Shown here: positions 1-13,200 of the stretch, in pieces
Layout of the letters: every line of letters starts with the position of its first letter
Numbering within the stretch: position 1 is the stretch's first letter
Source of the DNA: Casuarius casuarius
Lineage: Eukaryota; Chordata; Aves; Casuariiformes; Casuariidae
Direction of reading: 5' to 3'
DNA: 64,000 nucleotides
Assembly (NCBI GenBank): GCA_003342895.1
Contig: PTFA01000533.1
Coordinates: 1 to 64,000, forward strand
Translations under genes and position numbers: made by a program
The notes under the pieces: model-generated
Told to the model about the DNA's origin: nothing
The model's input: only the letters and a program-made list of their open reading frames with translations
Databases searched by the model: none

Positions 1-1391
1 AGCAGGAGAAGAGCAGGTGTCCCACATCTCCCATGATGAGAGAGCAGAGACTCAGCTCTCAGACCAGGAGGCAGCCAGAGGAAGAGAGCCCTGAAAAGGA
101 AGAGGCTACAGACCTTGCCATGGCATGCCCGGGACAGCAGCAGGGTCAAGCCCGCTCTGCTCCAAGTGCTTTCCTGAGAGCAGCACAGGAGATGTCTTGG
201 AAGGACAAGGAGGTATCAGCCTGGAAAAGAGAGNGTGGGGGAACAGCCAGCAGCAGCATGGGCACTGAGGAGTCCCTGGTGGCCACCAGCAGGAAGGATC
301 AGGGTCCTGGGACACAAGGGGATGTGCACAGCCCTTGCCCTCCCAGCCAGGCAGAGCAGGCGTTGCTGCAGAGCAAGGGAGCTCACCAGGGGCAATTGTG
401 GCAGTCCCATGAGAGCTGGAGCAGCTCCAGTGAGGACATGAGGACACCAGAGCTGCCAGCAGCCAGGAGAGTTCCTCCAAGAAAACGACCCCAGAAGAGA
501 CGACACAGTGAGGAGGGCCCCTCACCTCTGCCACCGGCTCCAGCCCCTGCAGGGACCAGCGTTCCAACCTCCCAGCTGGAAGGGCTCCTCACAGCCCTCA
601 TTGATTCCCACGAGGCCAGCCAAGCTGTTCACAAAGTGCAGAACCGGCTGCTGGAGGAAATGTTGGTGCGGCTCCCAGACAAGGCTGGGGCCCCAACGAA
701 GGACACGACAGGAGGGCACCCCGTCGGCTCACAGTGCTGCAGACATGCGGCTGAAAGCTGCCCTCACTGCAGGGGACAGAGAGCAGTGCAGGATGTGCCT
801 GCGCTGGCTGCCTTGCCCACCAATATCACCACAAATATGAGCAAGGACAGAAATCGCCAAAGGAGTCCTGTCTTTAAGCTGAAAATGAGTCAGGAGCAAG
901 TCTGCNAACGGGTANTANCAGAGGAGCCAGAGCAGGGGAAGGGCAAGGGAAACCCCAAGGACAGAGCCAGCTCCAGGAGACTCTGCCCCAAATGCGGTAA
1001 AGCTCGGCGCCAGAGACTCTCCAGCAATGAAGGCTTGCAGACCTCACCTCCATCTGATGCTGCAGCCCTGGGCGCAGGAAGAGCAGGACACAGGCACCCA
1101 CCCCAGGGCAGGGGCAAGAGGCAGCAGGGGCAGGAGAGAAGGGCTGCCCCCACCCAGCAGGCAAAAGGGCTCCATCTTTCCACAACTCCTTTCTTGCGAG
1201 CTGGGCAGGCAGGGTCTCAGCCACACCAGGCCCCCACTGGGCCTCTGCCCTCACATGTGGCGCCTGGGCACAGGACACTGGAGAGGGAGACACCACCTCT
1301 GCCGGGGAGCATCTGCTGTGGGCTCATCCTCATCCTGCCCTGCCTCGAGAGAGTCTGTGCCAAGCTCCAAGAAAAATCAAGGCGTAATTAG
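1..1391 (+). CDS. Unrecognised partial open frame, Pro/Gln/Ser/Arg-rich
   Basis: The frame is open from the left edge of the window (no stop before the first ATG at 33) to a TAA at 1389-1391, so any gene starts outside the window. I do not recognise the product. It is mostly low-complexity and charged (Gln, Ser, Pro, Arg, Lys). One stretch around codons 185-215 (about 585-680), beginning SQLEGLLTALIDSHEASQ, looks like an amphipathic helix of the kind found at the C-terminus of Myb/SANT-like DNA-binding proteins. A CxxC pair (LCPKCGK) lies near 990. Four ambiguous bases (234, 906, 915, 918) weaken the frame. A second frame is also open over the first ~100 bases. High GC lengthens random frames, so this may be a 3' exon, a pseudogene copy or non-coding. 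Confidence 0.3.
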   Translation, partial: QEKSRCPTSPMMREQRLSSQTRRQPEEESPEKEEATDLAMACPGQQQGQARSAPSAFLRAAQEMSWKDKEVSAWKREXGGTASSSMGTEESLVATSRKDQGPGTQGDVHSPCPPSQAEQALLQSKGAHQGQLWQSHESWSSSSEDMRTPELPAARRVPPRKRPQKRRHSEEGPSPLPPAPAPAGTSVPTSQLEGLLTALIDSHEASQAVHKVQNRLLEEMLVRLPDKAGAPTKDTTGGHPVGSQCCRHAAESCPHCRGQRAVQDVPALAALPTNITTNMSKDRNRQRSPVFKLKMSQEQVCXRVXXEEPEQGKGKGNPKDRASSRRLCPKCGKARRQRLSSNEGLQTSPPSDAAALGAGRAGHRHPPQGRGKRQQGQERRAAPTQQAKGLHLSTTPFLRAGQAGSQPHQAPTGPLPSHVAPGHRTLERETPPLPGSICCGLILILPCLERVCAKLQEKSRRN

Positions 1392-1396
1392 GCAAG

Positions 1397-1440
1397 AACA
1401 AGGGGAGGGGAGGGGAGGGGAGGGGAAGGGAGGGGAGGAG
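1397..1440 (+). repeat. (GGGGA)n guanine-run tract
   Basis: At least six runs of three or four G separated by one or two A lie directly after the stop codon of the left-edge frame. The tract meets the usual pattern for an intramolecular G-quadruplex on the plus strand. It could equally be a neutral microsatellite. Confidence 0.8.
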
Positions 1441-1607
1441 CTGCAAGGGCAAAGGGACAGGCTTTTGGAAGCAGAGTGCCAGCTCCCGCAGGGATCTCCA
1501 GAGGAGAGCAGCAGCATGTGACAGTGACACGCCAGGCTGAAGATGCTGCGCTCTTCGAGTGGGTGGGGCTGCTGTGGGCTCTTCCTCATCCTGCTCTTCC
1601 CCTTGCA

Positions 1608-1725
1608 GCTGTGCAGGTGGAGCAGGGCCCAACGGGGCACGGACCCAGCGAGCAGCAGCTCCCAGCCAGGCCCTCCCAGGGAGCAGGATCTCTCCTAATA
1701 AAGTCATGTCCATTGAAATAAATGT
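1608..1725 (+). other. Candidate terminal exon with two poly(A) signals
   Basis: A pyrimidine-rich tract ending CCCCTTGCAG (to 1608) has the form of a 3' splice site. About 90 bases later come AATAAA at 1697-1702 and again at 717-722 of the same kilobase (1717-1722), followed by a TG-rich stretch. Together they look like the last exon and cleavage region of a plus-strand transcript, plausibly the one containing the open frame to the left. No donor can be assigned with confidence, so the exon link is inference. Confidence 0.4.
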
Positions 1726-1729
1726 GCAA

Positions 1730-4700
1730 TGGTCTCGTCTTCCTCGGGGAGTAGTGGCGAAGGGCCCTGTTCTCGGGCAGTTTAGGCTTGCATAAACTCA
1801 GATCCATGGCTGCTCTTGTGCGGCATGAAAAATTGCACTTTCACTTTTTTTGTGCAAAGGCTCAGGAAAACTGGAACTCAGGATGCAATGGGATTAAATG
1901 TGCAGTAATGGATGAAGTGTGGTACACAGGAAGAGAAAAATGCATGTAGAGATAGGGTCAGTAGGTAAATTCAGATCTATTGGTGAAGGCATTAAAGAAA
2001 GGCTCTAGGTCAGCTTGCCTGGGCCTGACAAACTGTGCACAGGTATCAGCAGTAAGCCTGACTGAGAGTGCAGGAGGCCTGATGGTCAGAGCATGAAATA
2101 AAAGCAGGCTCTTGCAAGAGCCAAGAGTGGTCTGTGTGTCCAAAGAAACAACATTACCATGAGCTTCTCTCACTCAAACCAAGCAGTTTCAGCACTGTAT
2201 TTGAGTGCAGACTGGGATCCTGGTCTCAACTCCCAGCACACTTTTGACCCTACAGTACTTTATCCACAATGCTTATACCCCATCGAAAGCGTTACTGGAA
2301 GCTGAACGGCAGCCACCACTACGCACTGGGTAAATCCCGGGACACAGAAACAGGGGCTGCAGAAGGGATTGAAAGTGGAGGAAGAAATGCTTTCCACATT
2401 GTGCATGATTAACTCAGTGCCACGAGTGTTTCAGGTAACAGCCTCAACGTTGTCTGCATACAAAAATTGGCACTCCAAAAGAAATGTAAACCCTGTAGTG
2501 TAGATGCAGTGAGGCAGGGATAAATGTGTTTTATCTAGTCCCATATGGGAGGGAAATGAGCTAAGTGGTGTATAGCACCTTCACACTCCGAGCTGTTCTG
2601 ATATTGCTATTTCCAGGGATTTCTAAATCACCTGCTTGTCCCACATAGTTATCACATGGAACTAATACCAGAAGCGTGTATGAGCCAGGCCTGCAGAGGA
2701 AGTTGTTAAGCAGAGCAGATGTTCAGGGTGGCTGATGGTATTATCTGCAACCAAGCCAGTAATCAGAACCATTTATAAGGAACATTAGCTTTCTTGCCTT
2801 AAGGCATAGAAAGATTGAGGGGACACCTGATGCCCAGCGTATTTCTCCTGACAAAAAGTTTTTCACTAGGAAACCCATTCTGAAGCTTTCTCACCAACTG
2901 CCCTGCACTAGTTGCTGTGGCAAGAGCCAGTCCTCCACCCTACTGGCTAGATGACATCGCCATAGACACCAAAACAGCTGATGGATTAAATGCACTGTGT
3001 AAAAATCCTAAATTCTGGTAATCCCAAAAACTAAAAAGCTGTATGACTAAAAAAGATGCTGTCAGACTGTTAAATATTTAGCTGCCAGCTGAGGTTACTA
3101 TGGAGAAGGGTGGCTCTGTATGCATGGAGAGAATCACTGAGGATGCAATTTAAAGAGACTGAAAGGAAAAAATGCAATAGGGAGAATAATACGTGGTAAG
3201 TATAGGATGTGAGGATGCAAGTCCAACACCTTTTAGGCTGTTCATTTGTTGCCATGGTTGTATTTCCTTTGCTTCACATTTTCTGGGTCCTGTGAGCAGC
3301 AGGCACTTTGTCATCAAAAGGAGAAGAAATTCTTAGGGGAAAAAAATCCCATGTGAGTCAGCTGTAAATGAACATGAGGAAAGGAAGGAGAGTCAGGTGT
3401 CCCTGGGATCTTTTCAGCCTCATTTACTTTTTCTTATCTACAGGGCAGAAAACATCTGAATGGGGAGAGCCAACAGTTTTCTCTGCTGAACAAAAATGAT
3501 ATGAGTGATGGGCAAACATGGTGCTATTAACATCTGTGGCCAGATAAGAGCTATGCAAAGATGCCTATAAAGATGAACTTTCTTATCCAGCTATTAGGCC
3601 TGGAAGTTTGGCAGATGTGCCACGTGTTTAGTGTGAAAGGAGTGGAATCCCTAAATCCCCTCTGCATTGACTGCTCCACTGCAGGGCCCAGCAGGGCCCT
3701 GGTGATAATTTTCCCTGTGCAAGGTGGAATATTGCCATCTTTGGAGGGGTTGTATTTGTTTCTGTATAAACTGTTAAAATATAGCCAAGAGAAATTAATG
3801 GGGGTCCTTTCCTTCCCCTGGGCCAGGGAAAGGAGAGGAGGAGGATTACCAGGTGTTTTAATCACAGAGTCAGATGTGAAGGTGAAAAAAGAAACTGCAT
3901 TCTTCAGGGAGCAATAGGGCTCTGCGTCCTATTCCTTTATTTCTAAAAGCTCAGTCCTAGCAACCCACCCTCCAGCCCAAGTGCAGAAGTTGCCAGGCAG
4001 CTTGCCAGATTGTTAATGCGGGAAAAGGACTGAGAGTGCTTCTGCACAGAGCACCAGAGCAGAGCACACACACCAGGCAGGGATGGCATTTGCCTCCCTC
4101 TCTCCCTCTCTCTCAGGATTGAAGAAAGAGATATTTCAGAATAAGTTTATATGGAAGAAATAGCCTATATTTTGGGCAGCTAAGATATTCCCTGGGTTTA
4201 AAAAGATTTCTGAAGTGAGACATTTAAGAACGGTCTGTCTATCAGCTCTTGGTTTTAACAGGTGCCTGGATTATCACATCTGAACATAGTTCAGGGTGGC
4301 AAATGGCAATACCACCACAGCTGCTACTGGAGGTATGGCCACTGGCGGCTTGCAGGCAGCAGAGCATTGAGTCATTGAAGTCCCACCCATGTGCCGAAAC
4401 CGATGTGGAGAAAAGCTTGTGAGGAAGCAGGAATAATCCAAACTAAAAGGCATGTGCGTCATGAAAGCTGATTTCTAAAAACAGTAAACAGCTCTTATAA
4501 AGTGCTTCCAGAGCTTATTAAACTGTTGAGCAAGCTCAAAAAGCAAACAGCCCCCCCCCCCACACACACACTTAATCTATTAGCTTACCTAGCAAGCATC
4601 CCTTTCGTTATGGTAGCTACTACAGCCTGAGCAAGGAGAGGAAACGCACCTCAGGCTTGACAGCACAGTTTCATAAGAGTAGTTTGTTGATTTTGCAGTA

Positions 4701-7224
4701 CGAAGCTGAGTTATTGAAGGTGTAGGAGGAATAAATGTTCTACAAGTGCAGTCTAGCTCCATCGGTCCTACTAACTAATAGATGTTTGCAGGCTTTCAAA
4801 GTCATTTTTCCTTTCTCTTTTAAAACAGAAAAACAAAGCTGCTTTCCATGACTGACAGTTATGGAAAATAAAATCAGCTGTTTTAGCCACAAAAATGGGC
4901 CCAGCATGAGACTCAGCAGTGACTCAGCTCTCTTTCGTCCTCCCCACTTCTGATTTTGCCTCATTGCTGGCAAAAGGGTTACTCAAGGCACAGAGAGCAA
5001 GCAAGGCTTGTGTGTTGTGCAGCATTGCCTTATCATAGGGGGTATCTGTGGTGCTGAGTGAATTCAGTCATCAATAAGCCATTGCTCCGTGGAGCCCTGG
5101 CACTGTTTTTGCCAGTGCTATGTCCTCACCTACATGCACCATTGGGTCTGTGGTGGACACAGCCCATGGCTGTGTGTGCTACAGCTGGCTGAACAGCTCC
5201 CCAAAACTGTGGCTGAGCCTGATTCTCTTCGAATAGATTATATCAGCATACGTATTGTTCCCCAGGCCAAAAGCATCATGAACACAGGTAAGATGCTTCT
5301 GTGTCAAGCCAAGAGAAAGGCTATGGGTAACACTCAAAATAAATACTCTGAGACCTTGCCTGCTCTTACTTGTACTGGGAAACGTTCCACTCATGCTGCT
5401 GCACCACAGATACGATGCATCTCCTCTAGAGATGCCCAGGAGAAAAACAGACACTGAAACATCTCCCTAGGAGAAGTCCAGCTGAAAATTCTCCATTTGT
5501 AATGGGTGACTTCCAGAGACATTCTGATAATATGGGAAGATTCTAGGAGATTAGCAGGTCCGGGATGGAGAAAATAAACAGAGCATATCTACCCTAGTCA
5601 GGACCCAGCAAAGGTCTGCACCCTGGACAAGGGCTGTTGGGTGCAACGCTGACTACGACTGTCCATGCAAAGAGACAGTGCCTGTAACAGCCAGGGCCAG
5701 ACACGGCCAGATCTGAAGGGACTGATGGGCTGGTGTGTGCCCACACCACACTTGGCAGCCCAGCTGGTGCGGCAAGAAGGGGGAGCCTCATCCTCCGTGG
5801 CTGCCTGAAATCCTGAATGCCCCAAGGCCTGCCAAGTGAACAGCGCAAGAACAGGAGCTACGGCTAGAGCTCGTGGTTTCCCATCCAGAGGCGCGTGACA
5901 GTGAGGATATTATCAACATAGCACATTGTGTGAGGAAAACGCCTATGTTATGATGCCTTAAAGCTGCAATTGAGTGAGATGTAGCTGGTTGTTCGACTGC
6001 TGTCCAGAAGACAAAGGCATCGTGCAGCAGGTCTCAGTTTGTCTACAGTCAAAGCTATAATTATGTGTTCACAGTGGGAAGTTACCCAGGCCCTGTTTAC
6101 ATCAAAAATCAGCACGCTGCTTCAAGCTGCAAGAGGGACTGAACAGTCTAACAGGTCTCTTGCATCTCTGGTAGGGCCCTGTCAGCTGCACAGGGTGTGC
6201 AGGAGGCTCCAGCCAGAGACACAGATCTTCCTGGGTCTTCTGTCTAACCTCTCTCAAGCCAAAGCTGCCTGCTGTAACATGAGGTCTCTGGTGGAGCTTT
6301 ATAGAAATGGGTGAAATGCTCAAACTATTGAGCTGAGTGGATCAGATGTTCTTCTGTCTAAGCAAGGAGTCCAGCCTCCGTTTGTACTAAGAAAATTGCA
6401 TGCTGTCTGTTCTCAGCCTTTAGGATTCCCCATGACAGCTGCTCTCAGGCTCTTTTTTGCAGTTGTAAAGGCTGGACAGATCCAGAAAAAGAGGTACAGC
6501 AAGCAAGCCCAGCAAGTCTCCTATATCACACGGCTATCACAGGTAAAGCTTTAATTCTAAACATTGTGACATTCCCACATGCAGTGACAGGGACAGCGCT
6601 GTGGAAGAGGTCAGTGCCTATCATCACTGCACTGCTTAAACAGCACTGCAGGTTTTATACTTTGGCTTGTAAATGTGCTGTATGCCAAACTCCACGTACA
6701 GCAATGAGGGTGTATGATCACAGCCAGCCTCCAGACATCAATCGCAGGGGGTCTGCACCTGAGCTGGAACCAGGAGCGCAACCCTCGGAGCAATGCTAGC
6801 CTTAAACCCTGGTTGTCAGGAAGGAAACATCCTCCCAATGCAGCACATGGTCCCAACATTCGAGAACCCCCGTTTAATGGGCATAGCAAGCTGGGTGAAG
6901 GTATGCTTCTCTGCACCATCATCTCTATTCACCTTGTGTCCCACATAGTTTGGTACTGGTCCTCGTTTAACCTAAGGAACTCACTTATCTTCCCTCACTT
7001 TAAATAATAGTCTCAGAGTATAACAGGATGGAAATTTTTGACATACTTCCCTTGGGGGCTTGATGACTGACTGCATAAGCTGTGTGGTGACACATCACTG
7101 CAAGATGGAAAATGTCCTACAGGGAGGAGAGATATTTGAATGTAGGTCTCCCTAGGGGATAATAGGTGAAAGATGAGCTTGATCCCCTCCCGACTTTGTG
7201 AGTGACATCTGAGATGTGGCTTGC
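1730..7224. other. Intergenic, no gene seen
   Basis: Only short frames on either strand, none with recognisable protein similarity or splice structure. The only simple repeat of note is the C-run plus CA tract near 4551. Confidence 0.6.
4551..4571 (+). repeat. Poly(C) followed by (AC)5
   Basis: Eleven consecutive C run straight into five AC dinucleotides. It is a short compound microsatellite, and its length is probably uncertain in the assembly. Confidence 0.85.
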
Positions 7225-7290
7225 AGAGTCATAGGATAATCTAGGCTGGAAGGGCCTCAGGAGGTCAGCTGGTCCAAAGATGGGCCAACA
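7225..7290 (-). mobile_element. CR1 LINE 3'-end relic
   Basis: The plus strand reads AGTCATAGGATAATCTAGGC, then TGGAAGGGCCTCAGGAGGTC and a GGTCCAA motif. This is the reverse complement of the CR1 3' end (GGTCCCTTCCA...ATTCTATGATT). Only the terminal ~65 bases are recognisable, consistent with a 5'-truncated and diverged insertion. Confidence 0.65.
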
Positions 7291-10200
7291 TTGACACTAG
7301 CTTAGGTGAAATACAGGTATGAATTTCCTCTCAACTTTTGGACAGCTTCTGACTGGTTGAACTTTTATTTGGTGGCAAATAGCATGCCCAGAAGAAAACA
7401 AAGCAAAAAACCCCTCAGCAATATCATGGGCTGGGCTTTGCCATTTAGTGCTCTGCTCTCCGTAGACACAACCCACCATCTCAGTCCTGGAGTGGAAGAC
7501 TAAAATTTAGCTCGCGTGAACAGAGGACAGTTAACAAAATCCTCAGCAAATCAAGTATCGGTTAGAGGAAGCAGGTCTGTTACTTTCTAGGATCTGCAGC
7601 CCTTAGCCAAGGAACTCAGCTAGCTGGGAATCTGTCCCAGAGACGTCACAGAGCTCCGCAGTAACCCAGAGAATGGGGCTGCATGCCAGCGTGACTCCTT
7701 TTGCACTTGGAGACTTTTTGCTGAAAATGTCTGCTGGTTTCTAGAGAACTGCTTTTTTTTTTTTCCTTTGGAGCTATTCATTATTTTTGTAGTACCATTT
7801 TCAAGCACAAAAGGAGTTGTCTAGTCTGAATTGTTTAAAATAAACAAAAGGCTGAAGAGCTTTAAGAGAGACATCAGGAAATTCTATAGAACAGTTATGA
7901 TACTCACAAATTCTGGAAAATTTCCATCTTGCAAATAGTATGGATTAAACAATCTTGTTAGCATAGCTATTTGCATTTAATTTTCCAGACCTACTTCTGT
8001 CCAGAAAAACATCACCAGTCTGCGTTATCTACAGTTTTGCTGAGACATCTTGACCACCCTATACACAACAGCTCCCTTGTCCAGAAATACTCATTAAAGA
8101 TGGCCTAAAATCTGCCAGGGCTTTACCATGAGTGTGAGAAAGAGTTAAAATATGATTAGGTTATATCTACACAACAATAAAAGCACACATTACCTATAAT
8201 TAGGGCAATATTATAATAATTTCAGAGACATCCAAATCAATCTGTTATCTAACAGGTGTTTCTGTATGGGAAAACAATCATTCCAAAAGCTTCACTTAAA
8301 TTTGCTTCAGTTTGTTGGTAGCAAGTTTGAGAAGCTAGTGGTCAAAGCCCGGATACAGCCCCCACTTCATTTCACAGGACACCCAACATTTGTGAGTGCC
8401 ATGCAGCAATGATGCAAAGATGTGAGTTAATAGGCAGTGCATTAAGTGCGGTTCGCGAGGCCCCCAGCACAGCCTCGGTGCTACTGCCTCCTCCATTAAT
8501 TTCATGCATTAGCGCAATCCAGCACATTTTAGGATGTGAACACTTTCCAGGTTATTTGTTGTTAGCTTTTGAGAGCACAGCGACTTATTTCCCATGCAAA
8601 TGTATCATGTGAGAATGTATATTTTTCTTAGTTTTATTAAAACCATTCATGTACAAAATTAATTTGGGGCCAGTCTGATTGTAGAAGAGCTCAGAGTTCC
8701 AAAACTGGTGTGTGACTAGTTTACAAACTAGCCATCTGGGAATGCCTAAAAATGTTTGCTTTAAATTTTAAACATCTGGATCTTTAACATTAAGAGCAAC
8801 TGATATGGCCTGATCAGTCCTGTGTTCAAACATTAGCTGAATAAGAACTGAGAGCAGCCTGAAATGTATAGCTGGTCTTGCTCTGGCTTCTTTGCATGCA
8901 GGTAATTCTAGCCCTCTGTGGTGTGGTTTTTCCTGGCTGATTTCCCCCTGAAACTGGATCCTTTTTCAACAGATCGAAGGAGCAAAATGAGAACAAGAAG
9001 CTTCTGCAGTGAATTTTCAGCCACTGCTGAATGAGCAGTGGCTCCGGTTTGGGCATTGCTCTTGGTCAGCCTGCTGCTGCTTGCAGAGGAGCATGCTGGG
9101 GTTATCACCCTCACATCGTTACCCTGCTGTTACAGTGCACTGTATGGACAGTCCTACTGGGAGGGGACCAACCTGCAAAAGGTCAGTGTAATAATAACAC
9201 AGGAAGTTTTACCAGTACACCCACAGTCATATGACTGTGTTGATATTGGTATAATTATGCTGATAAATTTACCTCCTTAGATAAGCTGATAATAATCTTG
9301 AAGCGCGCAGAGCTCCTGAGCTCAGTATCACCTGTGGAGGGAATCAATACATTATTTACATCTCATCTTCCACGTGGTATGGGGGAACCCTGCACTTGCT
9401 ATGGGGCGCTTGTGCTGGAGGGGTGCCCAGGGCACCCATGCCCACTGTCCTTGCAGGCCAGCATGCCTCAAGGGTAGAGGGACTCCATGTCCACACCCGT
9501 CCCGTGCTTGCCACCAAAGGCAGCCCTCAAGCAGCTTGCTGTGAGTTGCCCGGGGATGCGTGGCAAGGGCATGGCAGCTTCCCACTCCTGGGGTCCCCAC
9601 TGCGCTCACGCAGCTTCAGAGAGGATTTAGGTAGTGGTTGGTTTAGGAGCAAACGAGCTGTAGGAAAGAGACTTTTCTGGGCATTTCTGCAGGAGTGCGT
9701 AGGGGAGTGCAGGTCCCTAAATCTGCCAAATACCTGCACTGAGCTCAACAGCCAGACTTCCACCCCTTTAAATGATTATGTGCTCCAGTTTCTCATGATC
9801 ACATTAAAGAAATCTGTGTCAGGCTTATTTCTTCACCTAGCATATGGCACACAAAATTTCAGAAGTTTATGTTTCAAATACATGCTTACACTAAGTGGAG
9901 TAAAAAAAAATGCCTGAAACTGATGTTTCATACTACATGCTACCACATACTCTAGCTGTGTTGGTCCACAAGTTGGTCAAGCTAGGTATGTGCAGCAGGA
10001 TAGTGGCTTTTTATTAAACTCAGTGCTAGTGCTGAAAAAGACAAAGAAGCCTTCCCACACCCAGGCCCTTTTCAAGTCTGAAACAGAGGCAGCAATCTTC
10101 AAAGCTAAATATAGGTTGACAACAGTTGCTCTAAATTTAACACGACAGTGTTAGTCAATGAGAGCATTGGAGCGGCGAGGTCACCAGTGTGTGGGAACCA

Positions 10201-13200
10201 AGGCAGGCTGTTAGCAGGAGGCCGAGCATTAGTCCCACCTTTGCTAAATTCCAGATTGCAAGATAATTGTTACCGTTCACTTCCCTTCTTATCATTTTGC
10301 ACATATACACGTCTCTTGGTCTTGCCAGCATCTCATTCTAGTTTATCCTTAGGAGTGTTTTGAGTGAAATGCCAGAATCATCAGTGATACAAAATGTCTC
10401 CAGGTTTCTTTTTGTCCCTGGATGAAAGATGCCTTGTTCTGGGAACACTGGGATAAAATGCAAGCATTGGAGTGTGAAAACTGTGAAAACTGTGAGAACT
10501 GTTCCTGCCCATTACCTCACTGTGGGGAGACAGGTTGGTATAAGGATATTTTGACATAAACTCTCTCCCATTCGGTCTCCTTGCTGCTCTAGATGATAAC
10601 AACTTTAGTGTCTCTGCCCCCAAACATCAGAGAAAATTAAGAGTGTATGAAAAGAAATTATGAATACTTCTAGAGTAGCCTGAAACTTGGAGGAGTTTCT
10701 TCCAGATGTCCATGGGGGCATGGTCAGTTTAAGCCCTGATACATAAAGGTTGTTCTCCCCTCAGAATAAAAAAACCCAATATATTAATGTCAGGGTGGCT
10801 GTATAACTTTTATCACGAACATAAGTTCCTTGGTATCTTCAGGACTGATGAGGCTGAAGATGCAAACTGCCCATTTACTCCTATGAGAATCTCAAATGCA
10901 AACGGATGGACTTTCTTTTCCATTTTTTACACAGATAGTGTGTCTACATCTAGCTATGCATGTCATCATGAGAACTTCTATTCTAAAACTCACTCTGTTT
11001 TCACTGAAGGAGAAAACTGGATATCCTGGAAAGGGTCAGACTGCTGACATCAAATCCCAGAAAAGTCTACAAAACAAGACCTGATTCTACATTCCGGACT
11101 TGTTCTGCTGAGGTCAGTGGGAATAGCCCCATGGCAAGGAGTATAGGGTCAAGCCTCATTGTATGTGAGGGAAAAAACCCACTGCACAAAAGCTTGGCAC
11201 CAGGAGAAAAGGCTCTTCCAGGGCCTCAGCCTGCCAGCACTTCCCTCCCTCCCTCCTGCCTCCTTGGAGACCTCAGTGGGTTTCCAAAGGCTGCCACAGC
11301 CCCCCCTTATCCCCGGGAGCAGGGAGAGGAGGGGACATTATCATGTAAATGAGCCCACCAGGAAACCCACTTTGTTTCCAAATTCCTCCCTCCAGCCCTG
11401 CCCCATCAAGCTTTGAATGCAGGAGAGGATGAATGGTGTAAAAGCAATGGAATTGAGCATTTAGAGCTAAATCCCACCCACTGGTCCCCTTTATTTGGAA
11501 CCAAGATTTAGTGCACACAAAAACAACATTCAGGCTAGCAAGCTATGTTTAAAAGTGTATACATATATTTACTGTATGCTATAGGCACCAATCTAATATT
11601 CTTCCTGCTATGCCACTACAGTTCAGTATGGATATCACATCAGGGCCTCTCATTCTAACCTCTATTCTTACACCCGACCTTTTATCATGAGTTCGATATT
11701 TCATTCATGTAAGAGAAGCAGATATGCCCGCCTTTATTATCAAAGCAAATGGTATTTTCTGCTGAATTATGCATGAATACTAAACTGCTGACACATACAG
11801 GCATCTGTTAAAAGTAACCACAAAGCCTCTCACTGCATGGACCCTGTGAAAAGCTGAGAAAGGTCTTTCTTTCTGGGCAGTGTGAGAGTGTCTGGCCACA
11901 AAGCTTAACGTATCTGTTAAGATACTGTTACGATACTGTTACAGAGTCAGCAATAACAGGAAAGAACCAGATTCACTAGTGCTACACTTCACTAAAATCT
12001 GAAAGATGAAACTGGGCATCTTTTACTTTCTACAGTCAAGGAATAAAATCCATGAGTGACTTACAGGTGATGACAGTGATACTAGTAAAATACTCATGGA
12101 TTTCCTCAAAGTACTTCTTTCTCTTTCAGTACACTGGGTTTGTGACCATTCTTTATGGAATTGCTAAAACAGAACTGCAATCTACTCAAGGCAAATGAAG
12201 CTAAATTAAGTTATTACTGCAAAAACTAAAAGCCATATAAGAAGACATTCCTTCAAATTCTGCTCTTGCTTACACTCATGCAACCCCACTGTCATATGTG
12301 GAGTTGCATGAGAGTAGGAAAAAAATGGCAAAAACATGCAGTTTCATTTCAGTGCATAATAAGTAAATTTAAAAAACAGTGATTTTTACTGCCTTCCAGC
12401 GAAAGATAGTTTATCCTTTTTTTGCCTACAGTTCTGAAAATGCTTTTTAAACAGAAAGTCTCCACTTGATCATGTAAGGACAACTTACAACTTCTGTTTC
12501 TGCATCTCCCAAAGGGGAGAGGAAGGTACTGACCTTCCCTGAGGGACTTAATTTTCAGTCTGCCCCAAGAAGATACCGTTGCACTGCCAGAGGGTCCAAA
12601 TGGGTCTCAGGTCAAGAGAGTGGAAGTGGTCTCCTCACTTGAATGGAGAATGACTGAGACGAATGGGCCTTTGAATAAGGCTTTTCTATACTTCCAGGAC
12701 TTGCTGCTAAGGATGGGCTGGTATCATCACTGGGGCAAACTCCCCCAGTGGAGCTCAAGCTCTGCCAGCAGAAGCATCCCTTCGGGGAGCCTGAACATGT
12801 CCCTCAAGAGAGTAAGGGAAGGGGCAGCCTTTCCTCAGCTGGGGACATCTGTGCAGGCATGAGGACACAGCAGAGAAAGTCTCTGGGTGCCCAGTCGTGT
12901 GCAGGGATGTAAGAAATGAGCTGGTCGTTAAGCATCTTTTGATGCTCTAAAGAACTGCTCCCTGTCATCTCTTCTCCTACCAAAAGGCTACAGAAGACAA
13001 GGCAGGGGACTAGAGGGACAAGTGAGGGCAGGATGAGCCACATGTCCCCCCTGTCAAAGCAGTGATGTCAATGAGCAAGTGCAGTATATGTGGCACAGGG
13101 CAGAACAAATTACAGCCCTGATCCCGCCATCTGACCCCGAAGGGTGGGCTCCCACACTGGGATCTCACTCTGTAGGCTTATTCATGACTTCACAAGTAGT

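Noticed and set aside
9038..9280. 80-codon frame starting with a signal-peptide-like MAPVWALLLVSLLLL
   Set aside because: The first codon is GTG, there is no splice or promoter context, and the rest has no recognisable domain. It is likely chance.
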